A program made the position numbers and the translations under genes. This document shows, piece after piece, positions 48,168 to 58,700 of a stretch of DNA of 64,000 nucleotides (the stretch's first letter is position 1; every line of letters begins with the position of its first letter). Origin of the DNA: Aristolochia californica (Eukaryota > Streptophyta > Magnoliopsida > Piperales > Aristolochiaceae); NCBI GenBank assembly GCA_029961685.1, contig JARWKL010000007.1:9757406-9821405 (forward strand), written 5' to 3'. A model generated the notes under the pieces. That model worked only from the letters and a program-made list of their open reading frames with translations. It ran no database searches and was not told the origin of the DNA.

Positions 48168-48609
48168 TGTTGAATTTATGGAAAAGTGAAATACTTCATT
48201 GACATCAATAATTTGTTGTAATCAGAGTGCATGAACATCTATTTATATTAGAGGAATGTAGTAGTATCCAATTACAATAAAACTACCCTTGTCCTAATTA
48301 CACCCAAACTCTAACTCTTAAATATAAGTCCTAACATAATTAAACCACTCAATATTTATAAAATACAAACATAACTCAAACTAAAAATCTTCTTGGTCGT
48401 GACCCTAAGATAAAGATACTTTTGTGAGACCTTCTTGATCTTCCAACTGATGTGATAAAGATGCCAGCTCTTGGTAGTCATTGTGGGTCCTACTTCTTAT
48501 GTGTTTGGGCCCATCTTGTGGGCCTTCCTTGGTCATGTGGCCCATCTGATAATAATCTTACATATGTGGGCCTTCCTTGGTCGTTTGGGCTTGATCTTAT
48601 CTTCCAACA
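48168..48609 (-). repeat. A5 5' LTR
   Basis: 442 bp, TGTTGAATTTATGG to ATCTTCCAACA, the same length as the partner LTR. Confidence 0.94.
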
Positions 48610-50103
48610 CATCTAAAATGGAAATGCACAAATGTAGAGGGAGATAATTCCAAAAAGTGACTGTAATTTTTTAGAGATTGTAAACTCTTTCTAGTTTTTA
48701 TATATTAGGTTTTGCAATAATCGAGAAAAGGGGGAGGTGGGGGAATTTTTAACTGAGTGTTGACTTCCAATCCATAAGTCATTTCATACAAAAATATAGC
48801 CCGTTATACATGATTGACCGATAAATCACTTTACAATCATCTTTGATTGTCAGGTCACCTTTTTTGTAAATGGGCAAACTAAAGGCTTGTTTGACTTGGG
48901 TAAATATCCCACCACACGTTCACTTGAGAATTTAATGAGGTTTGGATTCATAGGTAATTTTCATCTTTAACATGTTTCAAGCATGCATATCCATATTTAA
49001 AACATGTGTAGGATCAATTAGAAATCTCTTTCTTATAAAATTCCAAGTTATTAGGGTTGAACTAGTGGAATTTCAAAAACTTGGATATCAAAACTTTTGT
49101 GTTCATTTTTGGAGTGCGAATAAATTTTCTTTACTTACATTTGTTGTTGTTTAAAATTTTTTGCATACATAAACTCTTAAATTTTGATTTTGTTGTGATC
49201 TATTTGCCTTATCTTTTTGTTTACAAGATAAAGGGAAAAGTGAAAACTCAAGTTTTTCTTTAAGAAAAAAGTATACATCTAAAATGGAAATGCACAAATA
49301 TAAAGAGAGATAATTCAGAAAAGTGACTCTAATTTTTAAGGATTGTAAACTCTTTCTAGTTTTTATATATTAGGTTTTACAATAGTTCGGAAAAGGGGAA
49401 GGCTGAGGAATTTTTAACAGTGTGCTAACTCCCAATCCATAAGACATTTCTTAAAAAAATATAACCAGTTATGCATGATTGACCGATCAATCACTTTACA
49501 ATCATTTATGATTGTTAGGTCAGTTTTTCATAAATGGGCAAAATAATGGCTTTTTGTCTCGGGTAAATATCCCACTGCACATTCACTTGAGAATTTAATA
49601 AGATTTGGATTCATTGGTCATTTGCATCTTTAAGATGATTCAAGCATGTATATCCATATTTAAAATATGTGAAGAATCGATTAGAAATCTCTTTCTTATA
49701 AAATATCAAGCTATTAGGGTTGAACTTGTGGGATTTCCCAAACTTGGATATCAAAACTTTTGTGTTCATTTGTGGTGTGTGAATAAATTGTATTTACTTA
49801 AATTTATTGTTTTTTTTATATTTTTTTCATACATAAACTCTAAAATTTTCATTTTGTAGTGATCTATTTGCCTTATCTTTTTGTTTACGAGATAAAGGGA
49901 AAAGTGAAAACTCAAGTTTTTATTTAAGAAAAAAGTATACAAATAAAATGGTAATGCACAAATTTAGAGAGAGATAATTCAGAAAAGTGACTCTAATTTT
50001 TAGTGATTGTAATATTTTTCTAGTTTTTATATATTAGGTTTTGCAATCGTTGAGAAAAGGGGGAGGTGGGGGAATATTTAATTGAGTGTTGACTCCCAAT
50101 CCA
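48610..50103. repeat. Satellite block II, last segment
   Basis: About 2.2 monomers directly continuing the monomer interrupted by A4 and A5. Both have GCATATCC/GTATATCC without the block III insertion. Confidence 0.93.
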
Positions 50104-50699
50104 TGTTACAATGTGGGACCCACCTTGCTGCTCGAGATGGTGGGACCCACCATGAGGACGTGGGCCACCAAGAAGAGTCCTAGAGGACGTGGCTCACATA
50201 GAAGAGTCCTCACCCAAGCAAGCACGAGTTAAGGAATGAAGAAGCACAAGCAGAATTGAGTTAGAAGACTTGAAGATCAAGTGGGACCCACAAATATCTC
50301 ACGAGCTGTCAATCTTATGAAGATGAGTTGGGAGATCATGAGGGACCCACAAGAATAAGGCTACGAGCTGGCTTCTCCGTTATATTCATGTGAGTGAAGA
50401 AAGAGTCGTAGTTCAACTCATGTTAGTCTTCTAGTAGTTTGGTTTGAATAGACTTATCTCAAAGAGTTAGAGTTGGAATGTAATTAGGATTGAAAGACAA
50501 ATTGTATAAGGACTCTACCTCCTCATCTACTATAAATAGAGGTGTTGTAATCCGGAATTAATCAAGTTACACATCGCAACCTCTCTTTGCTCTTTTATTT
50601 TTTTCTTCTCTCTACCCGAGAGCTTTTCTTCCTTTTTCTCTTTTTTATTTCTTCTTTCTCTTATTCAGAATTATGGAAAAAGGGATCCTAAATTCAACA
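50104..50699 (+). repeat. C2 5' LTR
   Basis: 596 bp, TGTTACAATGTGGGACC to AAATTCAACA, with a TATA box and a CT-rich stretch (50590-50665) downstream of it. The end is inferred from TG...CA and the primer-site-like sequence that follows. Confidence 0.82.
50531..50538 (+). promoter_or_regulatory. C2 LTR TATA box
   Basis: TATAAATA followed by GAGG, in the LTR about 170 bp before its end, the usual position for the element's RNA polymerase II promoter. Confidence 0.75.
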
Positions 50700-50728
50700 T
50701 CGTACCAGTGCATCATATTTAGGATCCC
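50682..50728 (+). other. C2 hairpin around primer site
   Basis: GGGATCCTAAAT (50682-50693) and ATTTAGGATCCC (50717-50728) are perfect 12-bp inverted repeats. The 23-nt loop contains the LTR end and the primer-site-like TCGTACCAGTGC (50700-50711, three changes from TGGTATCAGAGC). Confidence 0.85.
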
Positions 50729-51192
50729 TAGTCAAAGGAATGCTCTAGAGAAGTGACGATCAACACCACTCAAAGAAGGCTCTTTTATGAAGGAAGAACA
50801 CAAGCCGAGAGATAAGCGTTCAAAATTATATTTTTTTCATGCTATTGATTTCGAATTTAGAAGATGATTCAATGATGAATATGTGAATGCTTTCATCTTA
50901 TTATGTTATGGATATGCATGCCTCTCTATCTAGAAGGAGCTATCAAAACAGTTTTGTTGGTTTGAAAAATCTGTTTACTGAGACCAGTCCATAATCAGAT
51001 TATTGGAATTTTTTTTGGGGGATAAGAGTTCCATGATATAGAAGATTGTTATTAAGCCTCTTATGAGTGGTATTGGGAAAAAAATGAGAATAATAGTTTA
51101 GCATTGATGCTAAATTTTCCCATACATCGAGTTGATTGAAGAAGTACTACTTGGTGTTATTATTAGATTTTTTTTTTGAAGAAAGGCCTATC
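50729..51192 (+). other. C2 untranslated leader
   Basis: About 460 AT-rich bases before the gag start. Nothing recognisable. The open frame extends upstream to a TTG at 51136, but ATG 51193 is preferred. Confidence 0.65.
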
Positions 51193-52200
51193 ATGGCTGA
51201 CGAAAATATGAATATCAAAGGTGATATACTGACAATCACCATCATACCCTTACATGGGGTATCAAATTTTATGAGTTGGTCCACATCGGTTAGGAGGTTC
51301 CTTATAACAAAAGACCTACTTGGTCACCTCACCACCCAAGGACCACCTATTGATGAAGATGATAGTTTTTATATGAAATGGCTGAAAAGTGATACTTTGG
51401 TTATTGGTTGGCTAATAAATAGCTTGGAAGAACATGTCTCTAGTAATGTTATTCATCTTGACACTGCTAAACAAATTTGGGAGACATGTGCTAAAATGTA
51501 CTCCTGCCCAGATACACTACATAGACCCTATGATATTCTCCAAAGAATGTTGAATACTAAACAAGGAGAAAATATTCATGAGTACTTGGCCCGCTTTAGA
51601 GGCTTTCTTCAAGAGTGGAAGTTAGCTCAGATTTCAACCACTGATATTTCTATCCAATACAAACAAAAGGAAGCCTTAATTACTGTTATTTGTCATGCAA
51701 ATGTTAAACCTCATCTTGAGATTGCCAAGAGTCAACTTTTGAGTGCTTCTGCTGTACCAAAGTTTGATGATGTGTGTGCAACAATACTTCGTATTCCAGG
51801 CACTTCTTCCTCCACTACTGACGTATCATACGCTATGTATTTTGATCATAGAGGATCATCATCTGATGGCGGTCGAGGCCGAGGTTGAGGTTATAGAGGG
51901 GGCAGAGGAAAAGGTGGAAGGACTAGTGCTGGTAGAACAGATGATACTAAATGTACTCATTGCAAATATTTTGGCCACACTATAGATCAGTGCCATTACA
52001 GGGCACACACTTACTGTAGAAAAGATGGCCATTATAAATAAATATGCTATAAAGCCAATGAAAAGTCAGAATTGACAAGGACGAATCAAGCCTTTATGAG
52101 TGATATAAAAGAAGAACATCCCACAACATCAGCTGCACAGAAAAATATTACTGACGAAGAGTATGAGCTATTTCAGAAAATGAAGACAATGCTCGGTTCT
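51193..52200 (+). pseudogene. C2 gag
   Basis: ATG at 51193 begins MADENMNIKGDILTI, then HGVSNFMSWSTSVRRFL, the N-terminal block of plant copia gag, then WLINSLEEHVSSNVI, AKQIWETCAKMYS and the UBN2-like core (LQRMLNTKQGENIHEYLARF). The frame is open to 51888, where TGA interrupts an Arg/Gly-rich basic stretch (SSDGGRGRG-stop-GYRGGRGKGG). Reading on in frame gives the zinc knuckle CTHCKYFGHTIDQC with all CX2CX4HX4C ligands, then a second stop (TAA near 52038). Two stops in an otherwise well-kept frame; both could be single-base changes. Confidence 0.92.
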
Positions 52201-52592
52201 TTTCCTAGTTCCTCCACAACTATTACTGCCACTACTGCTTCGGGTATGTTATCTGCCTCATCTTCATCCTGGATAATTGATCCAGGAGCCTCCGAGCATC
52301 TTACAGGTAAAAAAAATTATTACATTCTCTATCTCCAAGTCTTTCACACAAGTTTGTTACCATAGCTGATGGTTCTCAAACCAAAGTCCAAGGGAAAGGT
52401 TCCACTTCTATCACCCCATCACTTCCACTCACCGATATTATTTTTGTTCCTACTTTTCCTTTGAACCTATTATCTGTTAGTCAGCTTACAAAATATTTTA
52501 ATTGCTCGGTTACTTTCTCACCCACTTCATGTGTTTTTTAGGATCTTATAATGAAGCGGGTGATTGGTGAAGGCCATGAACAAGGGGGGCTA
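52201..52592 (+). pseudogene. C2 protease start, truncated
   Basis: In the gag frame, SSSWIIDPGASEHLTG matches the copia protease active site with DPG for DSG. A frameshift in the A-run near 52310 follows; then IADGSQTKVQGKG, PLNLLSVSQLTKYFNCSVTF and KRVIGEGHEQGG, the usual blocks up to the GAG-pre-integrase boundary. Sequence breaks off at CTATTTCC into satellite. Confidence 0.9.
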
Positions 52593-54131
52593 TTTCCAAA
52601 AAGCATCTGTAAGTTTTAGGGATTGAAAACTCTTTGTAATTTTTATATATTAGGTTTTGCAATTGTTGAGAACTGGAGGAGGTGGGGAAATTTTTAACTA
52701 TGTGTTGACTCCCAATTCATAAGTCATTTCTTACAAAAATATAGCCCATTACGCATGACGCATGATTCAAAGATAAATCACTTTACAATCATCTATTATT
52801 GTTAGGTCAATTTTTTTGTAAATGGGCAAAATAATGGCTTGTTTGACTTGAATAAATATCCCAATGCACTTTCCATTGAGAATTTAATACGATTTGGATC
52901 CATAGGTCATTTGCATTTTTATCAGGTTTCAAGAATGCATAATATCCATATTAAAAACATGTGTAGGATCAATTAGAAATCTCTTTCTTATAAAATTCCA
53001 AGCTATTAGGGTTGAACTAGTGGAATTTCCAAAACTTGGATATCAAAACTTTTGTGTGCACTTCTGGTCAGTGAATAAATTTTCTTTACTTACTTTTGTT
53101 GTTGTTTCAAATTTTTTGCATACATAAAATCTAAATTTTTTTATTTTTTTGTGATCAATTTGCCTTATCTTTTTGTATACGAGATAAAGGGAAAAGTGAA
53201 AACTCACGTTTTGATTTAAGAAAAAAGTATACATCTAAAATGGAAATGCACAAATTTATAGAGAGGTAATTCCAAAAAGTGTATGTAATTTTTAGGGATT
53301 GTAAACTCTTTCTAAAGTTTATATATTAGGTTTTGCAATCATCGGGAAAAGTTGGAGGTAGGGGATTTTTAACTGAGTGTTGACTCCCAATCCATAAGTC
53401 ATTTCTTACAAAAATATAGACCGTTACATATGATTGACCGATAAATCACTTTACAATTAACTATGATTATTAGGTCAGATTTTTTATAAATGGTCAAAAT
53501 AAAGGCTTGTTTGACTCAGGTAAATATCTCACCACTCGTTCACTTCAGAATTTATTGAGATTAGAATCCATAAGTCATTTGCATCTTTAACATGTTACAA
53601 GCATGCATAATATCCATATTTAAAACATGTGTAGGATCAATTAGAAATCTCTTTATTATAAAATTCCAAGCTATTAGGGTTGAACTAGTGGAATTTCCCA
53701 AACTTGGATATTAAAACTTTTGTGTTCAATTGTGGTGTGTGAAAAAATTTTCTTTACTTACATTTGTTGTTGTTTTAAATTTTTTACATACATAAACTCC
53801 AAAATTTTCATTTTTGTTGTGATCTATTTGCCTTATCTTTTTGTTTACGAGATAAAGGGAAATGTGAAAACTCACGATTTGATTTGAAAAAAAGTATACA
53901 TCTAAAATGGAAATGCACAAATGTAGAGAGGGATAATTCCAAAAAGTGTCTGTAATTTTTAGGGATTATAAACTCTTTCTAATTTTTATATTTTAGGTTT
54001 TGCGATCGTCAAGAAAAGGGGGAGGCGGGGGCATTTTTAACTAAGTGTTGACTCCCAATCCATAAGTCATGTCTTACAAAAATATAGCATGTTAAGCATG
54101 ATTGGCTGATAAATCACTTTACAATCATCTT
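52593..54131. repeat. Satellite block III, first segment
   Basis: About 2.3 monomers; from here on every monomer has a 3-bp insertion, GCATAATATCC, where blocks I and II have GCATATCC. Confidence 0.93.
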
Positions 54132-54570
54132 TGTTGGAAGATAAGATCAAGCCCAAATTGCCAAGGAAGGCCCACATATGTAAGATTATTATAATATGGG
54201 CCACATGACCAAGGAAGGCCTACAAGATGGGACCAAGCCCATAATAAGTAGGACCCACAATGATTACCAAGAGCTGGCATCCTTATCACTTCAGTTGGAA
54301 GATCAAGAAGGACTCACAAAAGTATCTTTATCTTAGGGTCACGACCAAGAAGAGTTTTAGTTTTAAGTTATGTTTGTCTTTTATCAATATTGAGTTATTT
54401 AATTATGTTAGGACTTATCTTTAAGTGTTAGACTTTGGGTGTAATTGGGACAAGGGTATTTTATTGTAATTGGACTCTACTACCTTCCTCTATTATAAAT
54501 AGATCATGTACTCTGATTACAACAAGTTATTGATGTCAATGAAGTATTTCACTTTTTCATAAATTCAACA
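54132..54570 (+). repeat. A6 5' LTR
   Basis: 439 bp, TGTTGGAAGATAAGATC to CATAAATTCAACA. Same LTR subfamily as A1, A5 and A7. Confidence 0.93.
54494..54501 (+). promoter_or_regulatory. A6 LTR TATA box
   Basis: TATAAATA followed by GA, 69 bp before the LTR end; kept at the same place in other A copies. Confidence 0.7.
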
Positions 54571-54589
54571 AGGTATCAGACTAGGTTCT

Positions 54590-54612
54590 GTGAGTTGACT
54601 AGGTCAACTCAC
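54590..54612 (+). other. A6 hairpin next to primer site
   Basis: GTGAGTTGAC-TAG-GTCAACTCAC, a perfect 10-bp inverted repeat with a 3-nt centre, 8 bp after the primer site (54571-54581, AGGTATCAGAC, degenerate). It is followed by the telomere-like CTAAACCCTAAACCCTA (54635-54651). Confidence 0.9.
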
Positions 54613-54922
54613 GGAGGTCATGTGATCCTTTTCTCTAAACCCTAAACCCTAGGTCTAGGTTCGTAGTTATTTTTTTCTGTCCCTACACCTGTAGATTGCT
54701 TTGCATTTGTTACCTCTATTCGTAGTTTTTCAAATTATATATTGAAGGAAAGATATTTGAGTCTACTTTCCAAATAAAACCTATGTGTTCCAATCTGAGG
54801 TATATATATAGAGCTATTGATGTTTGAATGAGTGAAGTTCAGATTGAAAAAGTGGTTCGAGCACCAGCAGAAAGCTTCAGCTTCCGAGGTATGTTTTGCT
54901 ATCAAGAACTAGACTTTATATG

Positions 54923-54925
<3 letters not shown>

Positions 54926-54971
<46 letters not shown>
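54926..54971. repeat. (TA)n microsatellite in A6
   Basis: About 46 bp of pure TA dinucleotide in the A6 interior; a second run of about 22 bp lies at 55154-55175. Other A copies have short TATATAT tracts at matching places, so these are local expansions. Confidence 0.95.
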
Positions 54972-54973
<2 letters not shown>

Positions 54974-55768
54974 AAAGATCTGTAAGTATATTATTTTACC
55001 TATTCAACCAATTTTTTTATTTGAGTTATCTACAAAGAGAAATCGATATTTGAAGTAGCAAAGATCAGATTTAAAAAGAGGTTCGAGCGGACGCAAAAAG
55101 CCTCAAATTCTGAGATATTTTATGCTATCAAGAAAGAGACTTTATATGGAGAAATATATATATATATATATATAAAGATCTATAAGTCTATTTTCTTACC
55201 TATTCAACCAATTCTCGATATGATTTTTTTATAAGGAGATATTGATCTTAGAAGAGTCAATGGTCGTTCCATAAAAATAGGAGAAACAGAACTTAGTTCA
55301 GTCAGATGACAGAGACCGAAAACTGTCAGATTCTTTATCTTATGATAATTATATTTAATGAATTTAATTATTACTTGGATGAATTATATTTAATTCTAGT
55401 TTCATAAGGAAAAAATTTCATGTCAATCTGATCTATATTGAAACATATATTCAAATTGGAAGAATCAATGATCATGTTGGTATCCTGTTGTATTGAAAAA
55501 TCCGAATTTATGCTGATTGTTTTGCATCACTGCTTGAGTTGATATATCAAGAAAATATCTCACTTCTCCTTGGTTTGAGGGCTTATTTAAAAATCTCTAG
55601 TATTTTGGATTATTTCTACTTCTATGATATTTGGTTGAAGCTGGGATCATTGCCATTACCTCCCAGCTTGAGAGGGAGAAGTAGAAGAAAAACAAGAAAA
55701 AGGTATTTTATTCCTTATGTTGTGGAGAAGTTTATGTGACCAAAATATTCAAGAAAGGGGGAGCACAA

Positions 55769-58700
55769 CATCTTTAACATGTTTCAGGTATGCACAATAT
55801 CCACATTTAAAACATGAGCAGGATCAATTAGAAATCTCATTCTAATAAAATTCCAAGCTATAAGGGTTAAACTAGTGGAATTTCCCAAACCAGGATATCA
55901 AAAATTTTGTGTTCATTTCAGGAGTGTGAATAAATTTTCTTTGCTTACATTTTTTGTTGTTTTAAGTTTTTTGCAAACATAAACTCTAAAATTTGCATTT
56001 TATTGTGATCTATTAGCCTTATCTTTTTGTTTACGAGATAAATGGAAAAGTGAAAACTCAAGTTTTGATTTACTATACATCTAAAATGGAAATGCACAAA
56101 TGAAGAGTGTGATAATTCCAAAAAGTGTCTATAATTTTTAGGGATTGTAAACTCTTTCTAGTTTTTATATAGTAGGTTTTTTAATTGTTGGGAATAGGGG
56201 GGAGGCCAGGGAGTTTTTAACTGAGTGTTGACTCCAAATCCATAAGATATTTCTAACAAAAATATAGCCAGTTATGCGTGATTTATCGACAAATCACTTT
56301 TCAATCATCTATGATTGTTAGGACAACTTTTATGAAAATGGGCAAAATAATGGCTTGTTTGAGTTGAGTAAATATCCCACCACATGTTTACATGAGAATT
56401 TAATGAGGTTTGGCTCCAAAGGTCAATTGCATCTTTAACATGTTTCAAGCATGCATAATTTCCATATTTAAAACATGTGTAAGATCAATTAGAAATATCT
56501 TTCTTATAAAATTCCAAGCTATTAGGGTTGAACTAGTGGAATTTCCCAAACCTTTTTTATCAAAACTTTTGTGTTCATTTCTAGTGTGGGAATAAATTTT
56601 CTTTACTTACATTTTTTGTTGTTTTAAATTTTTTGCATACATAAACTCTAAATTTTCATTTTGTTGTGATCTATTTTCCCTATCTTTTTTTTACGAGATA
56701 AAGGGAAAAATGAAAACTCAAGTTTTGATTTAAGAAAAAAGTATACATCTAAAATGGAAATTCACAAATGTAGAGAGAGATAATTCAAAAAAGTGTCTAT
56801 AATTTTTAGGGATTGTAAACTCTTACTAGTTTTTGTATATTAGGTTTTGCAATTGTCGGAAAAAGGGCGAGGAGTTGGAATTTTTGACTCTCAATCCATA
56901 AGTCATTTCTTACAAAAATATAACCCATTACGCATGATTGACATATAAATCACTCTAAAATAATCTTTGATTGTTAGGTCATCTTTTATGGAAATAGGAA
57001 AAATAATGGCTTGTTTGACTTGGGTAAATATCCCACCACAAGTTCACTTGAAAATTTAATGAGGTTTCGATCCATAGATCATTTGTATCTTTAACACGTT
57101 CCAAGCATGCATCATATCCATATTTAAAACTCACGTTTTGATTTAAGAAAAAAGTATAAATCTAAAATGGAAATGCACCAATGTAGAGAGAGATAATTCC
57201 AAGAATGTATGTAATTTTTATGGATTGTAAACTCTTTCTAGTTTTTATATTTTAGGCTTTTCAATCGTCAGGAAAAGGGGAGGCGGGGGAATTTTTAACT
57301 AAGTGTTGACTCACAATCCATAAGTTATTTCTTAAAAAAATATAGCCCGTTAAGCATGATTAACATATAAATTACTTTACAATCATCTATGATTGTTAGG
57401 TCAGCTTTTTTGAAAATTGGCAAAATTATGGCTTGTTTGACTCGGGTAAATATCCCACCGCACGTTTACATGAGAATTTAATGAGGCTTTGATCCATAGA
57501 TCAATTGCATCTTTAACATGTTTCCAGCATGCATAATATCCATCTTTAAAACATGTGTAGGATCAATTAGAAATCTCTTTCTTATAAAATTCCAAGCTAT
57601 TAGGGTTGAACTAGTGGAATTTCCCAAACCTGGATATCAAAACTTTTGTGTTCATTTCTGGTGTGTGAATAAAATTTTTGTACTTACATTTGTCATTATT
57701 TTAAATTTTTTGCATACATAAACTCTTAAATTTGCATTTTGTTGTGATCTATTTGCCTTATCTTTTTGTTTATGAGATAAAGTGAAAAGTGAAAACTCAA
57801 GTTTTTACTTAAGAAAAAAGTTTACATCTAAAATGGAAATGCACAAACGTATAGAGACATAATTCCAAAAAGTATCTGTAATTTTTAGGGATTGTAAACT
57901 CTTTGTAGTTTTTATATATTAGGTTTTGCAATTGTCGAGAAGGGGAGGTGGGGGAATTTTTAACTATGTGTTGACTCCCAATCCATAAATCATTTCTTAC
58001 AAAAATAAAGCCCGTTACGCATGACCTATTATTGTTAGGTTAGATTTTTTGTAAATGGGCAAAATAATGGCTTGTTTGACTCGAGTAAATATCCCACCGC
58101 ACGTTCTATTGAGAATCTAATATGGTTTAGATCCACAGGTCATTTTTATCTTTATCATGCCTCAAGAATGGATAATATTCATATTTAAAACATGTGTAGG
58201 ATCAATAAGAAATCTCTTTCTTATAAAATTCCAAGCTATTAGGGTTGAACTAGTGGAAATTCCAATACTTTTGTGTTCACCTGTGGTGAGTGAATAAATT
58301 TTCTTTCTAACATTTGTTGTTGTTTCAAATTTTTTGCATAAATAAACTCTAAAATTTTTATTTTGTTGTGATCGATTTGCTTTATCTTTTTGTTGACGAG
58401 ATAAAGGGAAAAGTGAAAACTCACATTTTGATTTAAGAAAAAAGTATACATCTTAAATAAAAATGCACAAATCTAGACAGAGATAATTCATAAAAGTGTC
58501 TGTAATTTTTAGGGATTGTAAACTCTTTCTTCAGTTTATATATTAGGTTTTGCAATCGTCAGGAAACGTTGGAGGCTGGGGAATTTTTAACTGAGTGTTG
58601 ACTCCCAATCCATAAGTCATTTCTTACAAACATATAGCCCGTTATGTATTATTGATTGATAAATCACTTTACAATCGTCTATGACTGTTAGGTAAGATTT

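Larger units (their letters stand above)
45612..48609 (-). mobile_element. A5: complete two-LTR A-family reference copy
   Basis: 2998 bp, two 442-bp LTRs (45612-46053 and 48168-48609), CATCT duplications (45607-45611 and 48610-48614), polypurine tract 46054-46065 and primer site 48156-48167. The 2.1-kb interior has no frame longer than about 70 codons and nothing like gag or pol, so the family is non-autonomous (between TRIM and LARD in size). The LTRs differ at about 29 of 442 positions by hand alignment (~93%). Confidence 0.93.
50104..52592 (+). mobile_element. C2: 5' half of a Ty1/copia retrotransposon
   Basis: Plus-strand LTR, degenerate primer site, leader, gag and the start of pol (protease), then an abrupt switch to satellite at about 52592. 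Integrase, reverse transcriptase, RNase H, polypurine tract and 3' LTR are missing. A different family from C1: longer LTR (596 vs 198 bp) and a different gag. With one LTR it cannot be dated by LTR comparison. Confidence 0.92.
54132..55768 (+). mobile_element. A6: truncated A-family element, plus orientation
   Basis: 5' LTR, modified primer site and about 1.2 kb of interior, ending at CAAGAAAGGGGGAGCACAA, where satellite resumes with CATCTTTAAC. The 3' third and 3' LTR are missing. No coding frame. It lies in the opposite orientation to A1-A5. Confidence 0.9.
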
